Assembly (NCBI RefSeq): GCF_030271165.1
Contig: NZ_JASSZH010000020.1
Span: 1 to 64,000, forward strand
From: Psychromicrobium xiongbiense
GTDB lineage: Bacteria; Actinomycetota; Actinomycetes; Actinomycetales; Micrococcaceae
Reading direction: 5' to 3'
DNA length: 64,000 nucleotides
Below, one piece after another: positions 17,430 through 27,899 of the stretch. The position numbers were made by a program, and so were the translations under genes. Each line of letters begins with the position of its first letter. Position 1 is the stretch's first letter. The notes beneath the pieces were generated by a model, which saw only the letters and a program-made list of their open reading frames with translations, was not told the DNA's origin and ran no database searches.

Positions 17430-17450
17430 GAGGGGTGGTACGCCTTATCC

Positions 17451-18830
17451 TTACTGATCGCCCGGGTCTGCCGAAGAATCCCCGGATTCCGGGGTGTCAT
17501 AGCCGCCGGACAACAGCTTCTCGAGGTCCTGGTCCACCGAGGCGTCCGATGCTTCGGCCAGCGCGCGCCGCGCACTGAAACCCTCGGGATCGTCCAGATC
17601 CTCCGCCGTCGGCAGCAGATCGGGGTGCTTCCAGATCGCATCGCGGCCCGCAATGCCGCGCTCCTTCTTCAGGGTCGCCCACAGGGTTGCCGCTTCCCGC
17701 AGCCTGCGGGGGCGCAGTTCCAACCCGACGAGGGAGCCGAAAGCATGCTCGGCAGGCCCACCCGTGGCTCGACGACGGCGCACCGTCTCACGCAGCGCCG
17801 GTGCGCTGGGCAGCTGGGCGGCGGCCTCGAAAGTCAGCTCGTCCACCCAGCCCTCCACGAGGGCGAGCGCGGTCTCCAGTGTGGCCAGGGCGGCATCCTG
17901 CGCGGGGGTGCGCTGAGGCATGAACACACCCTCGGAGAGCGCCTGGCGGATGCGGTCGGTGTCGCTCGGGTCGAGATCCCGAGCCACCTCCTCCATCCGG
18001 GAAAGGTCGATGTGGATGCCGCGGGCGTAGGCTTCGATGCTGCCGAGGAGATGCCCACGCAGCCAGGGCACCTGGACAAAGAGCCGCGCGTGAGCGGCTT
18101 CGCGCAACGCCAGGAAAAGCTGGATCTCGGCGGCCGGAAGTTCCAGGCCCTCACTGAACGCGGCAATATTGGTGGGTAACAAAGCCATCTGAAGATCAGC
18201 CAGCGGCACTCCGATATCCGAGGCGGATACCACCTCGCGGGCCAGCGCGCCCACCGCCTGCCCCAACTGCATACCGAAAAGCGCCCCACCGACGTTCTGC
18301 AGCATGGACGCCGCCCCGCCGAGCATGGCCTGCATCTCCTCCGGAGCCTGCTCCTGGAGGGTGCGGGAAAGTGCCTGGGCCACGCTGGTGGCCACCGGCT
18401 CGGTCAGCCGCTTCCAGGTGCCCATGGTCTCTTCGACCCATTCGGCACGGGACCACGCTTTGCCGATCAAGCCGGTGCTGGAGAGATCGGTGAGTGGGTC
18501 GAGCCACAGCTCGGCCAGATGCAGAGCCTCATCCACCGATCGTGACTGGGGTGCCGAGATGGACGGGTCGTCACCGGCTGCCGCCTGACGGGCCTGATCA
18601 TGGGCCATGGTCCAGTTCACCGGGCCGTCGTTGCTGTTCCCAGCCATCATGGTCTGGAACTGAGCGAACATATTGGCCAGCACCGCAGGATCATTGGGCA
18701 GGCCTGCGGCTTTGGCGAGTTCAGCCGCGTCCACGCCGCTGAGGCCCTCGCTGCCGAAGAGCTTGGCAAGCATCTCCTGGAAGGGGTCGAGCGGGCCTTC
18801 GTCATCGTGCTTCTCAGGCTCGTTGCTCAT
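17451..18830 (-). CDS. Zinc-dependent metalloprotease-like protein (DUF2342 family)
   Basis: A 459-residue cytoplasmic protein of the actinobacterial DUF2342/zincin_2 family, the counterpart of Rv3195. It starts with an acidic Pro/Asp-rich segment and DPFQEMLAKLFG, followed by helices rich in Ala and Leu. The conserved core includes ALFGMQLGQAVGALAREVVS, LLPTNIAAFSEGL and ALREAAHARLF (residues 242-251), the degenerate zincin motif of the family. Function has not been established; members sit next to the PDZ-Lon protease and UPF0182 genes, as here, divergently. The ATG at 18830 has a strong GGAGGAAG; the longer reading frame upstream has no family character. Confidence 0.88.
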   Translation of the reverse strand: MSNEPEKHDDEGPLDPFQEMLAKLFGSEGLSGVDAAELAKAAGLPNDPAVLANMFAQFQTMMAGNSNDGPVNWTMAHDQARQAAAGDDPSISAPQSRSVDEALHLAELWLDPLTDLSSTGLIGKAWSRAEWVEETMGTWKRLTEPVATSVAQALSRTLQEQAPEEMQAMLGGAASMLQNVGGALFGMQLGQAVGALAREVVSASDIGVPLADLQMALLPTNIAAFSEGLELPAAEIQLFLALREAAHARLFVQVPWLRGHLLGSIEAYARGIHIDLSRMEEVARDLDPSDTDRIRQALSEGVFMPQRTPAQDAALATLETALALVEGWVDELTFEAAAQLPSAPALRETVRRRRATGGPAEHAFGSLVGLELRPRRLREAATLWATLKKERGIAGRDAIWKHPDLLPTAEDLDDPEGFSARRALAEASDASVDQDLEKLLSGGYDTPESGDSSADPGDQ

Positions 18831-19098
18831 GGCACTTCCTCCACTGGATCGGCGGTATTCATCCGTAAGTGTCCACCGGGACCAGGGGTCTGATGCGCAC
18901 TCGACTAGGACTCTCACGGTACCGCTGTCGGGCAGTGCTTGTCTGCGGCCGGGTGCGTCGTTCGCTCTAGGCCAAGTCCGTCACCCCGGCGCCCCGACAC
19001 CGCCGTGCCGCAGACCGCGTAGGCTGGGAATCAGAACACGCACGGGAGTGCGACGGCGTTCCGGCTGCGGTCAGCGCCGCAGGCGATGAGGAGCACCC

Positions 19099-20235
19099 AT
19101 GAGTCATCTGTCGACCGGTCCCCATGGGACATCCGGTCAACTCTCTGACGTGTCACCGGAACACACGCCCACTCAACGTCAGCAGCGCCGTCGCACCATC
19201 GTGCTCACCGTGTCCGGTCTGCTGACCCTGGCGCTGACCGTGCTGGCGCTCGTTCTTCCGGCACCGTATGTGGTGGAATCCCCGGGGCCGGTCTTCAATA
19301 CTCTGGGCAAGTCTTCCGGCAAGAGCGTCATCACGGTGACCGGTGCCACCAGCTATCCCTCTACCGGTCAGCTGGACATGCTCACGGTGTACGTGGACGG
19401 CGGCCCGGCGAATCAGCTCAGCGCCATCGCCCTGTATCAGGCCTGGCTCAACCCGGACACCGCGCTGTACCCGGTGGACCTGATCTACCCGCCGGATGCC
19501 ACCGCGGATCAGATCAACCAGCAGAGTGTCGCGGATATGGTCGATTCCCAGGACATGGCGCGCGCCGCAGCGCTGACCTACCTCAAGATCCCCTTCACCC
19601 AGAAGCTGTCCGTCGCACAGGTGGGCCGGGGGACCGGATCGGACGGCAAGCTCAAGCCCGGTGATGTGCTGACCGCGGTCGATGGCGCCCCGGTGACCAG
19701 CCGCGCGGTGCTCACCGCAGCGCTGGCCAAGAGTAAGGGGGCTACGGTCGCGGTCGAGGTGCTCCGCTCCGGTCAGCCGGTGACGCTGAGCATCCAGCCG
19801 AGCTTTGACTCCGCCAGCGGCCGGTATCTGCTCGGCATCGGCCTCAAATATGACTTCACCTTCCCCTTCACCATCGACTTCGCGCTCAGCAACGTGGGCG
19901 GCCCGAGCGCCGGCATGATGTTTGCGCTCGCCACCATCGACAAACTGACTCCGGATGATCTGACCGGAGGCAAGCACGTTGCCGGGACGGGAACCATTGA
20001 TGCGGACGGGAACGTTGGACCCATTGGGGGGATCGTGCAGAAAATGATCGGCGCATCCAAGGACGGTGCCACGCTGTTCCTCGCGCCCAGCAGCAACTGC
20101 AATGAGGTTGTTGGGCATGTGCCCTCAGGCCTGAAGGTGATGCGGGTGGATACCCTCAGCCAGGCGCACGATGCCGTCGCAGCCTACGGCGCAGGCAAAG
20201 ACCTGTCAGCGTTCCCCAGCTGCACCGCCTCCTAG
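19099..20235 (+). CDS. Membrane-anchored PDZ-Lon (S16) serine protease
   Basis: A 378-residue YlbL-like protein. An N-terminal membrane segment (residues 36-55, IVLTVSGLLTLALTVLALVL) anchors it with the rest outside. A PDZ domain spans about residues 190-245 (GDVLTAVDGAPVTSRAVL). The C-terminal Lon protease domain has the catalytic Ser in GGPSAGMMFALA near residue 268 and the catalytic Lys in GGIVQKMIGA near 314, with GTGTIDADGNVGPIGG between. It likely processes extracytoplasmic substrates at the membrane. It is divergent from the DUF2342 gene and 57 bases upstream of the UPF0182 gene; this trio is conserved in actinobacteria. Confidence 0.92.
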   Translation: MSHLSTGPHGTSGQLSDVSPEHTPTQRQQRRRTIVLTVSGLLTLALTVLALVLPAPYVVESPGPVFNTLGKSSGKSVITVTGATSYPSTGQLDMLTVYVDGGPANQLSAIALYQAWLNPDTALYPVDLIYPPDATADQINQQSVADMVDSQDMARAAALTYLKIPFTQKLSVAQVGRGTGSDGKLKPGDVLTAVDGAPVTSRAVLTAALAKSKGATVAVEVLRSGQPVTLSIQPSFDSASGRYLLGIGLKYDFTFPFTIDFALSNVGGPSAGMMFALATIDKLTPDDLTGGKHVAGTGTIDADGNVGPIGGIVQKMIGASKDGATLFLAPSSNCNEVVGHVPSGLKVMRVDTLSQAHDAVAAYGAGKDLSAFPSCTAS

Positions 20236-20292
20236 ACCTTCCGACGTACCGACCCGCACCACCGACCCGTTGCAGAACTGACAAGGAACATC

Positions 20293-23200
20293 GTGAGCCA
20301 GGATCAAAGACCCGCTGCCAGACCACGACGTCGCGGAGCGCTGTTACCGACCATCATCATTCTGGTGGTGGCGGTGATTGGATTCGCCTTCTTCGCCAGC
20401 ATTTACACGGAGGTTTTGTGGTTCAACCAGCTGGGCTTCCAGGAGGTGTTCTGGAAGACGAATCTGGCCCGGATCGCCTCCTTCGCCGGGGCCTTTGTGC
20501 TGATGGCCGTGGCCGTGTACTTCTCGCTCCGGGTGGCTTACCGATCCCGCCCGGTGTACTCGACGGAGAACCCGGTCCAGCAGAATCTGCATCAGTATCA
20601 GGCGCAGCTGGAGCCGATCCGCAGGGGCGCGATGATCGTGATTCCGGTGGTTTTCGGGATCTTCGCCGGAGCCTCTGCGGTGGGTCAGTGGCAGAAGGTG
20701 CTGCTTTTCCTGTTCCAGGAGCCTTTCGGGACGAAGGACCCACAGTTCGGGATGGATATCTCCTTCTACACCAGCACCCTGCCGCTGCTGGGATTCGTGG
20801 TGGGCCTGTTGATCGCCATCGTGCTGATCTCCGGCATTGCCGCGCTGCTCACGCACTACCTGTACGGGGCGGTGCGTTTGCAGGAGCGGGGTTTGTTCAT
20901 CAGCCGCTCCGCCCGCGTCCAGTTGGCTGTGACGGCGGGAATCTTCCTGATGGTCCTGGGCCTGAACTTCTGGCTGGACCAGTACAACACGCTGCTCAAC
21001 ACCTCCGGCTACACCTCGGGCGCGTTGTACACGGATGTGAATGCGGTCATTCCGACCAAGGCGATTCTGGCCGTTGCCGCGATCGTGGTGGCCGTGCTGT
21101 TCCTGGTGGCCGCCGCCATCGGGCGCTGGCGTCTGCCGCTGATCGGCACCGCCATGCTCGTCATCGTCTCCGTGGTGGCTGGCGGCATCTACCCCTGGGT
21201 AATCCAGACCTTCCAGGTGAAGCCCTCCGAGCAGACCATTGAGCAACCCTATGTGCAGCGCAACATCGATATGACGCGGGCCGCTTTTGGCCTCTCCGAT
21301 GTGCAGGTCATCCCCTATGCGGCGACGACGACAGCGACCCAGGGTGCACTACGGCAGGATGCGACGACGACGGCGAACATCCGTCTGCTGGACCCGGCGC
21401 TGATGACCAAGACCTTTGAGCAGCTGGAGCAGTACCGGCCCTACTACGGCTTCCCGAAGACCCTGAACGTGGATCGCTACACGGTGGACGGCAAGGTTCA
21501 GGACACCGTGATCGGTCTGCGCGAACTCAATCCGCAGGGCATTCCGGTCTCGCAGCAGAGCTGGTACAACAAGCACCTGGTCTACACACATGGTTATGGC
21601 GTGGTGGCGGCCTACGGCAACACGGCGACGGCGGACGGCAAGCCGGTCTTCATGCAGTCCGGGGTGCCCACCATGGGCAAACTGGGCAATGATTCCAGTT
21701 ACCAGCCGCGGATCTATTTTGGCCAGAACACCACGGATTATTCGATTGTCGGCGGGGACCAGAACAATCACGTGGAGCTGGACCGGCCCCAGGGCACCGA
21801 TACCACCTCGGATTCGAAGAACACCTTTGACGGCAACGGCGGTCCGAATGTGGGCAACTGGTTCAACCGGCTGGTGTACTCACTGAAGTTCCAGTCAACG
21901 GACCTGTTACTGAGCAATGCAGTCAACGATCAGTCGCAGATTCTCTACGACCGCACACCGGTGGAACGGGTCCAGAAGGTTGCACCGTACCTGACCATCG
22001 ATGGGAAGCCGTACCCCGCGGTGGTGGATGGCAAGGTGAAGTGGATCGTGGACGCCTACACCACCTCCAATGCCTACCCTTACGCGCAACAGCAGCAGCT
22101 GGACTCAGCGACCACCGACTCGCAGACCGCTCGCGCCGGAGGGGCGCTGTCCGGCTCGGTGAACTACATCCGGAATTCGGTCAAGGCGACCGTGGATGCC
22201 TTTGACGGGTCCGTGAACCTGTACGCCTGGGATACCAACGACCCGCTGCTCAAGACCTGGCAGAAGGTGTTCCCGAGTTCGCTGAAGCCGATCTCCGCGA
22301 TGTCTGCGGACCTGATCAGTCATGTGCGCTACCCGGAGGATCTGTTCAAGGTTCAGCGTGAACTCCTGGGCCGCTACCATGTGACCAGCGCCGGGGCATT
22401 TTACAACAACAGTGATGCCTGGAGCGTGCCTAACGATCCGACCAGCACCTCGGATACCGTCAAGCAGCCGCCCTACTACATGTCGCTGCAGGTCCCTGGG
22501 CAGACGAAGCCGGCCTTCTCGCTGACCTCCAACTTCATTCCGCAGCAGGTGGGCACCGAGTCGCGCAATGTGCTGTACGGATACCTCGCCGCAGACGCCG
22601 ATGCCGGTTCCACAGCAGGCGTGAAGGCGGATTCCTATGGCAAGCTGCGGCTGCTGACGCTGCCGCCGAGTACCCAGATTCCCGGGCCCGGGCAGGTCTT
22701 CAACCGTTTTGTCTCCGATCCGAACGTGTCCAATTCGCTCAACATTCTGAAGCTGGGCCAGTCGCAGATTGTGAACGGTAACCTGTTGACCTTGCCTGTT
22801 GGCGGTGGCCTGCTCTATGTGCAACCGGTGTACGTCCAGTCCACGGGGGGCGGCGCGAGCTATCCCACGCTGCAGCGCGTGCTGGTGGCCTTTGGCGACA
22901 AGATCGCCTTCGCTGCCACTCTGGACAAGGCTCTGGATGAACTCTTCGGGGGTGACTCCGGGGCGAGCGCGGGGGATAAGAACAGCGGCAATAACGGAAC
23001 GCCGACCTCCGGATCGGGCTCTTCGGGCACGCAGCCGGGGGCCTCCGATGCTCAGGCTGCGCTGACCAAGGCGCTGCAGGATGCGCAGCAGGCCATCAAG
23101 GATGGGCAGGACGCTCTGGCCAAGGGCGATTTCACGGCCTACGGTGCCGCGCAGAAACGGCTCAGCGACGCGGTGGCCGCCGCGCTCGATGCCGAGAGCA

Positions 23201-23325
23201 AGCTCGGTGCCGGGACGAGCACCGGCGCGTCCACAGGCGCCTCGACCGGGGCACCCAGCGCTCCCGTGTCCGGCAGCTCGACCGGCTCGCCATCGAGCTC
23301 ATCCAGCCCTTCGCCGAGCAAATAG
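20293..23325 (+). CDS. UPF0182 family integral membrane protein
   Basis: A 1010-residue protein. About seven membrane helices lie in the first 320 residues, starting with [20 protein letters not shown]. They are followed by a large soluble domain carrying family blocks such as [47 protein letters not shown] and [19 protein letters not shown]. The last 100 residues are a linker of Gly/Ser/Thr around a short helix ([20 protein letters not shown]) and end in a Ser/Pro-rich tail. Members are restricted largely to actinobacteria and cyanobacteria and have no established function. The GTG start has AAGGAA upstream. The gene is probably in one operon with the PDZ-Lon protease. Confidence 0.92.
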   Translation: MSQDQRPAARPRRRGALLPTIIILVVAVIGFAFFASIYTEVLWFNQLGFQEVFWKTNLARIASFAGAFVLMAVAVYFSLRVAYRSRPVYSTENPVQQNLHQYQAQLEPIRRGAMIVIPVVFGIFAGASAVGQWQKVLLFLFQEPFGTKDPQFGMDISFYTSTLPLLGFVVGLLIAIVLISGIAALLTHYLYGAVRLQERGLFISRSARVQLAVTAGIFLMVLGLNFWLDQYNTLLNTSGYTSGALYTDVNAVIPTKAILAVAAIVVAVLFLVAAAIGRWRLPLIGTAMLVIVSVVAGGIYPWVIQTFQVKPSEQTIEQPYVQRNIDMTRAAFGLSDVQVIPYAATTTATQGALRQDATTTANIRLLDPALMTKTFEQLEQYRPYYGFPKTLNVDRYTVDGKVQDTVIGLRELNPQGIPVSQQSWYNKHLVYTHGYGVVAAYGNTATADGKPVFMQSGVPTMGKLGNDSSYQPRIYFGQNTTDYSIVGGDQNNHVELDRPQGTDTTSDSKNTFDGNGGPNVGNWFNRLVYSLKFQSTDLLLSNAVNDQSQILYDRTPVERVQKVAPYLTIDGKPYPAVVDGKVKWIVDAYTTSNAYPYAQQQQLDSATTDSQTARAGGALSGSVNYIRNSVKATVDAFDGSVNLYAWDTNDPLLKTWQKVFPSSLKPISAMSADLISHVRYPEDLFKVQRELLGRYHVTSAGAFYNNSDAWSVPNDPTSTSDTVKQPPYYMSLQVPGQTKPAFSLTSNFIPQQVGTESRNVLYGYLAADADAGSTAGVKADSYGKLRLLTLPPSTQIPGPGQVFNRFVSDPNVSNSLNILKLGQSQIVNGNLLTLPVGGGLLYVQPVYVQSTGGGASYPTLQRVLVAFGDKIAFAATLDKALDELFGGDSGASAGDKNSGNNGTPTSGSGSSGTQPGASDAQAALTKALQDAQQAIKDGQDALAKGDFTAYGAAQKRLSDAVAAALDAESKLGAGTSTGASTGASTGAPSAPVSGSSTGSPSSSSSPSPSK

Positions 23326-23391
23326 CAGTACCTCGTCAGCCGCCATAGTAGGCCCTTTCGGGTCCGCAAAAACCCGTCCCGCGGAGTCGAT

Positions 23392-23420
23392 TTGGCTCTG
23401 CGGGACAAAGCGGGTAATGT
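23392..23420 (+). promoter_or_regulatory. Probable promoter of the initiator tRNA
   Basis: TTGGCT (23392-23397) and TAATGT (23415-23420) are separated by 17 bases and end 11 bases before the tRNA, giving a 5' leader of a few bases. The segment also overlaps a 7-bp stem (GTCCCGC/GCGGGAC) that may help end the UPF0182 transcript. Confidence 0.45.
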
Positions 23421-23431
23421 TGATCAGGCGC

Positions 23432-23505
<74 letters not shown>

Positions 23506-23509
23506 CGAG

Positions 23510-23551
23510 AAAGTGGTCCTGACCAGCAGAAATGCCGGTCAGGACCACTTT
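23510..23551 (+). terminator. 15-bp stem terminator after the tRNA
   Basis: Bases 23510-23524 pair perfectly with 23537-23551 around a 12-base loop. The stem starts with AAA and ends with TTT, followed by GCTTT, so it can work in either direction. The remaining 240 bases to the next gene show no further gene; they presumably hold the pilus promoter, which I cannot place. Confidence 0.8.
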
Positions 23552-23791
23552 GCTTTAACTCGGTATTAAGCTCCGGTTGAGTGGTGTTTAATCCCCTGAC
23601 TGTCCTACACTTCCAGATGTCACGCAAGAACCGGTCTTAGGCAGATTGCCTGGGTGTGTGTACTATGTGACAATCGGTCGCCGATGGCGTGCCGCTCGCA
23701 TAGCTTGAATATTGGGGGAAATTCGGTAGGGGCTGCTTTGACAGTGCGCTCCTGCTGAAAATCTGTGGACGACTTTGGGGGGTCGCACAGA

Positions 23792-26254
23792 ATGCAGTTT
23801 GGAATTTCTATGCGTCATGCCGCTGTGCCTGACGCGCACCGTCTAACCGCACGATGGCATTCGGTGCTGGGCGCCGGGCTTGCTGTGATGCTCGCGCTCC
23901 TGGTGATCGGCGGCACTGCCGGGCCGGCCGGGGCCGCCCAGCTGACCGGCGGACCTGTCTGCAGCAGCGGTTATGTGTACTCCGTCCAAAGTGACGGGCA
24001 CATCATCCAGGTCGCCGGTGCCAATACGAGTTCACCCACGGCGACCACCTATGACGGGTGGAGCACGCTGGCAAACCTTCCCACTGCGGTGAACGGCCTG
24101 GCCATCGCGGCAAATGGCTCCGCCATGTACGCCTACACCCGGGCCGGAAGTGCGTCCCAGGACGTTGACAGCATTCTCAGCTGGAGCGCCTCGACCGGAT
24201 CCTGGACCAGGACGCAGCTGTCCTACAAGACAGGCAACACCTCTTCTCTGGTCACGGGTGCGGTGAATCTGGCCACCGGTAAGTTCCTCTTCGCCGGAAC
24301 CAATTACCCGACCACCGGCACCTACGCGAACCAGTGGGTGTATGCCCTGTACCAGTACGATCCTGCGACGCAGGCCATCACGAACCTGGGCTTTGTGCCG
24401 ACCGGAATCACCGCCTCGGATGCCAACAACAACGGTGATATGGCCTTCGATGCGGCCGGGAATCTGTTCCTGGTGCGTTCGGGAAGTCCCGGCTCAGGGG
24501 CCGCATCCACCACCAATATCTACTCGGTTACCGCAGCCGACCTCGCGGCAGCGGAAGCTCATCCCGGCAACGCCATCAATGCCGCGTCGAGCACCCCCGG
24601 AGCCATCTCCATCACGGCGGTCAACGGTATGGCCTTCGATGCGGACGGCTCGGTCTACCTGGGCAACACCAGCCAGCTGGCGCGCTACGATCCGACGAGC
24701 TGGGCTCAGCTCACCCCAGCGGCAAATCTGTTGGGCGGTTCCAGCACGGACCTGGCAAGCTGCAATTCGCCGGCCACGCTGACCATCCGCAAGAACGTGG
24801 TGGGCAGGGCCACGGCCACCGATCAGTTCACGCTGAACCTTGCGAAAGCCGGGGCGACGATTGGTTCGACGACCACCAGTGGCAGCGCGAACGGTGTTCA
24901 GGCCAAGCAGCTGACCCTGCCCGTTCTGGCCGGTTCCACCTACCAATTCTCTGAGCTGATGGCCGCGGGCTCAGGTTCGGCCCTGTCCGACTACTCCACC
25001 TCCTGGTCCTGCACCGGTGCCGGCGGATCGGGCACCGGCACCTCGGGCTCGGTCACCATACCGCTGCCGGCGGCCGGTCAGGCCGGAACCGCCGTGGTCT
25101 GCACCCTGAGCAACACACCGGCCGCCCAGTCGGTGCTGGTCAATAAGCTCTGGTCGATTGCCGATGCCGCGGGCCATCCGATCGGGACGTTCCACGTGCC
25201 GGCCCAGGCAGGGGATACGGCAAACGCTCTGCCCGCGGGCTTTGGCGCCACCGCCACCGTCAACGGCACCGACGTCACCTGGGGTGTGGCGAGCACCGGA
25301 TACTCGCTGGGCCAGTCGGTCAGCATCAATGAGCGCGCCATCACCGTCCCGCCGGGCTGCACGGTGGCGTCATCGACCGTTACCTCCGCCAACGGCGCGG
25401 CGGTGTCCGCAGCGCTGCCCTACTCCTCGACGCTGGTCAGGAATCCTTCGCCGAACACCTACACGATCACCAACGCGGTGACGTGCACGCAGAATCTCAC
25501 CCTGGTCAAGAAGGTTGATGTCGGTTCGGCCGCAGTCACCGCCTGGACCCTGAGCGCCACCGGACCAGCGGGAACCCTGGCCGGACCTAACGGTGCCAGT
25601 GGCACCAGCGCTGCGACGGCGGCACTGACCCCGGGGGCGTCATACGCGCTCGCGGAGAGCGGCGGGCCCAATGTCTACGTGCCCACGGCGGCAGGCTGGC
25701 AGTGTGTGGCGAGTACGGGAACGGTGACTCCAGCGGGCGGGGCGGTCTCGCTGGCCTACGGGCAGAGCGCCACCTGCACGATCACCAACACCACTGCTCA
25801 GATCACGGTACTCAAACACATCTCAGGCACCGGTCTGACGGCCAGCCAGTTCACACTGAAGCTGGTTCCCTCGGACAACACGCTGCCAGCGCAGAACAGC
25901 ATCGCCGGTTCGGAGACCACAGCGGCCGCCAATACCTTCGAGGTGAAACCCGGGACGAAGTACACCCTGTCTGAGACGTCGGTTGCCGCAAACCTGCCGT
26001 ATCTCGCCCTGGGCCTTCAGATCTCTACCGACGGCACCACCTGGACGGACGTCGCCAGTACGGACGTCACGGTGCCCGCGGGGCAACACGTGTACTACCG
26101 CTTCGTCAATCAGAGCGTCCCTGCTCCGATGCTGCCGCTCACCGGCGGTATCGGTGCCGACTCGATCTGGATTGGCGGTGGTGGGCTGCTCCTGCTGGGC
26201 CTGGCCCTGATGGCTCTGTGGCAGATCCACCGGGTCCGGGCCGCACGCCGCTGA
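23792..26254 (+). CDS. Large LPLTG-anchored surface protein / minor pilin
   Basis: An 820-residue exported protein. The signal peptide ends near residue 50 (GTAGPAGAA). Residues 55-330 look like a repetitive beta-propeller-like head (YSVQSDGHIIQVAG, GLAIAANGSAMYAYTRAG, DMAFDAAGNLFLVRSG, GMAFDADGSVYLGN). Then come about four Ig/prealbumin-like modules, each starting with a lysine-rich strand (LTIRKNVVG, VLVNKLWS, LTLVKKVDVG, ITVLKHISG) and ending in CTxxNT. The C-terminus has sorting signal LPLTG (781-785), a hydrophobic stretch and RAARR. It is therefore covalently displayed by a sortase, probably as pilus tip or base. The ATG at 23792 follows GGGGGGTC; a GTG nine codons upstream is possible. 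It is first in the pilus operon. Confidence 0.87.
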   Translation: MQFGISMRHAAVPDAHRLTARWHSVLGAGLAVMLALLVIGGTAGPAGAAQLTGGPVCSSGYVYSVQSDGHIIQVAGANTSSPTATTYDGWSTLANLPTAVNGLAIAANGSAMYAYTRAGSASQDVDSILSWSASTGSWTRTQLSYKTGNTSSLVTGAVNLATGKFLFAGTNYPTTGTYANQWVYALYQYDPATQAITNLGFVPTGITASDANNNGDMAFDAAGNLFLVRSGSPGSGAASTTNIYSVTAADLAAAEAHPGNAINAASSTPGAISITAVNGMAFDADGSVYLGNTSQLARYDPTSWAQLTPAANLLGGSSTDLASCNSPATLTIRKNVVGRATATDQFTLNLAKAGATIGSTTTSGSANGVQAKQLTLPVLAGSTYQFSELMAAGSGSALSDYSTSWSCTGAGGSGTGTSGSVTIPLPAAGQAGTAVVCTLSNTPAAQSVLVNKLWSIADAAGHPIGTFHVPAQAGDTANALPAGFGATATVNGTDVTWGVASTGYSLGQSVSINERAITVPPGCTVASSTVTSANGAAVSAALPYSSTLVRNPSPNTYTITNAVTCTQNLTLVKKVDVGSAAVTAWTLSATGPAGTLAGPNGASGTSAATAALTPGASYALAESGGPNVYVPTAAGWQCVASTGTVTPAGGAVSLAYGQSATCTITNTTAQITVLKHISGTGLTASQFTLKLVPSDNTLPAQNSIAGSETTAAANTFEVKPGTKYTLSETSVAANLPYLALGLQISTDGTTWTDVASTDVTVPAGQHVYYRFVNQSVPAPMLPLTGGIGADSIWIGGGGLLLLGLALMALWQIHRVRAARR

Positions 26255-26330
26255 ACTGCGTCATTCACACGACTTCACGTCACATATTTTCTTCGCATTC
26301 TGGCGAAGACCATTGGGGGAAAGGAACACC

Positions 26331-27800
26331 ATGACAACGACGACTCGCAGGTGGGGGGCACGACGCTCGCTGCAACTGGTGGGAGTCACCGTACTGGGCC
26401 TGCTCGGGGCGCTACTGGGGGGAGGGGCTGCTTCTGCGGCCACTCCACCCAACCTGCCGCCGGGACCGTACGACATCGCCATTCATAAATTTGTGCAGCC
26501 CGCGACGCCGACGAATCTGGCCCACGACGGCACAGCCGTCAATACGGCAGGCCTCACACCACTGGCCGGCGTCACCTACCAGATCCAGTTGGTGAACAAC
26601 GTCGATCTGAGCACCAACGCCGGCTGGACGACCGCGGGCAAACTGACGGTGAGTTCCAACGGGACCGTCTCCGATGGAACGACCACCTACACACTCGGTA
26701 CCGGCACCACGAAGGTCACCGATGTGAACGGCCTTGCGGACTTCAGCGGCATCACCCAGATGGGCGTCTACGTCGTCACGGAGGTGTCCGCCGGATCCAA
26801 CCAGATCACGCAACTGGCACCGCCGTTCCTGGTGAGCGTCCCGCTTCCGACCACGGGCAGTGCAGGCTGGCTGAGCACCGTCAATGTCTACCCGAAGAAC
26901 CCCACCACCTCGATCACCAAAACTGTTGACGATTCTGCGGCGCACGGTCTGGGCGATACGGTGAACTGGACGGTGACCGCGAAGGTTCCGAACATCCCGA
27001 GCGGGCAGGATCTCACGTCCTTCTCCCTCACGGATCCGCTGGATTCGCGACTGACCTACACGCCGTCGTCGGCCGTGGTGACCTTCACCGATGCTGCCAA
27101 TAACCCGGTCACACTGGCCTCGGGGGACTACACAGTGGCGCTCAACGGCGGCACCCTCACGGTGACCTTCACCGCTCAGGGGCTGACCAACCTGAAGGCG
27201 CATCAAGGCGGCACGGTCAAACTGGCGTTCGCCACCACGGTGAACTCGATCGGTTCCGGCACCATCCAGAACACCGCATCGGTCAATGTCAACAACACGT
27301 CATTCCCGAGCAGCTCGGTGCAGACGACCTGGGGTGCAGCGAGCATCCACAAGCAGGACGCCGACACCCAGAAGGCGCTTCAGGGCGCGGTATTCAGCGT
27401 GTATCTGAGCACGGCCGATGCCGCAGCGGGCACTAACCCGGTGGGTGTGCTGGTCGGTGGGACGAAGGCAACGACCTTCACCACCGATGCCTCAGGTAAC
27501 ACGACCATCCCGGGCCTGAAGACGGGCACCTACTACCTGGTGGAGACCCAGGCGCCGGTCGGCTATCAGGTGGCCGCCGGATTCACGCCGTCCTCGCCCT
27601 ACACCCTGACGGTGCAGACGGGCTCGGTGGCGAATGCTCCCGTGGTGCAGGTCAGCGATCCGCCGGTCCCACCGTTCTCCCTGCCGTTGACCGGTGGCAG
27701 CGGGGCAGCGATGTTCCTGATTGGCGGCATCGGCCTGATCTCGGTGGCAGGCGGTGCGGCGCTGGTCCGGGCTCGCCGGAAGCGCGGAGCGCAGCACTGA
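26331..27800 (+). CDS. Major fimbrial subunit, SpaA/SpaH-type pilin
   Basis: A 489-residue pilin. The signal peptide ends at ASA near residue 36. The pilin motif region WLSTVNVYPKN (180-190) provides Lys189, the expected nucleophile for polymerisation. An isopeptide domain follows, then a C-terminal CnaB-type module with the E-box YYLVETQAPVGY (401-412, Glu405). The sorting signal LPLTG (451-455) is followed by a membrane segment and RARRKR. A class C sortase would join Lys189 of one subunit to the Thr of the next. The chosen ATG follows AAAGGA; the frame extends six codons upstream to a TTG. A 6-bp hairpin lies in the gap after the preceding gene. Confidence 0.93.
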   Translation: MTTTTRRWGARRSLQLVGVTVLGLLGALLGGGAASAATPPNLPPGPYDIAIHKFVQPATPTNLAHDGTAVNTAGLTPLAGVTYQIQLVNNVDLSTNAGWTTAGKLTVSSNGTVSDGTTTYTLGTGTTKVTDVNGLADFSGITQMGVYVVTEVSAGSNQITQLAPPFLVSVPLPTTGSAGWLSTVNVYPKNPTTSITKTVDDSAAHGLGDTVNWTVTAKVPNIPSGQDLTSFSLTDPLDSRLTYTPSSAVVTFTDAANNPVTLASGDYTVALNGGTLTVTFTAQGLTNLKAHQGGTVKLAFATTVNSIGSGTIQNTASVNVNNTSFPSSSVQTTWGAASIHKQDADTQKALQGAVFSVYLSTADAAAGTNPVGVLVGGTKATTFTTDASGNTTIPGLKTGTYYLVETQAPVGYQVAAGFTPSSPYTLTVQTGSVANAPVVQVSDPPVPPFSLPLTGGSGAAMFLIGGIGLISVAGGAALVRARRKRGAQH

Positions 27801-27831
27801 TCCCAGTCGGGTGGTGACAGCCACACGACGA

Positions 27832-27871
27832 GACAGGGGTGGGACCGCTTGGGGGCGGCCCCACCCCTGTC
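27832..27871 (+). terminator. Hairpin between pilin and sortase genes
   Basis: A 12-bp perfect stem (27832-27843 with 27860-27871, GACAGGGGTGGG) encloses a second CCGC/GCGG stem. There is no U-tract. It begins 31 bases after the pilin stop and ends 16 bases before the sortase ribosome-binding site, so it likely lowers sortase output relative to pilin or protects the pilin mRNA 3' end. Confidence 0.7.
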
Positions 27872-27899
27872 GGATGACGATCGGTCAGAGGAGAATCTG

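Noticed and set aside
23550..23791. Specific promoter for the pilus operon (TTGACA at 23738)
   Set aside because: No acceptable -10 at 16-19 bases; the promoter must be nearby but cannot be placed.
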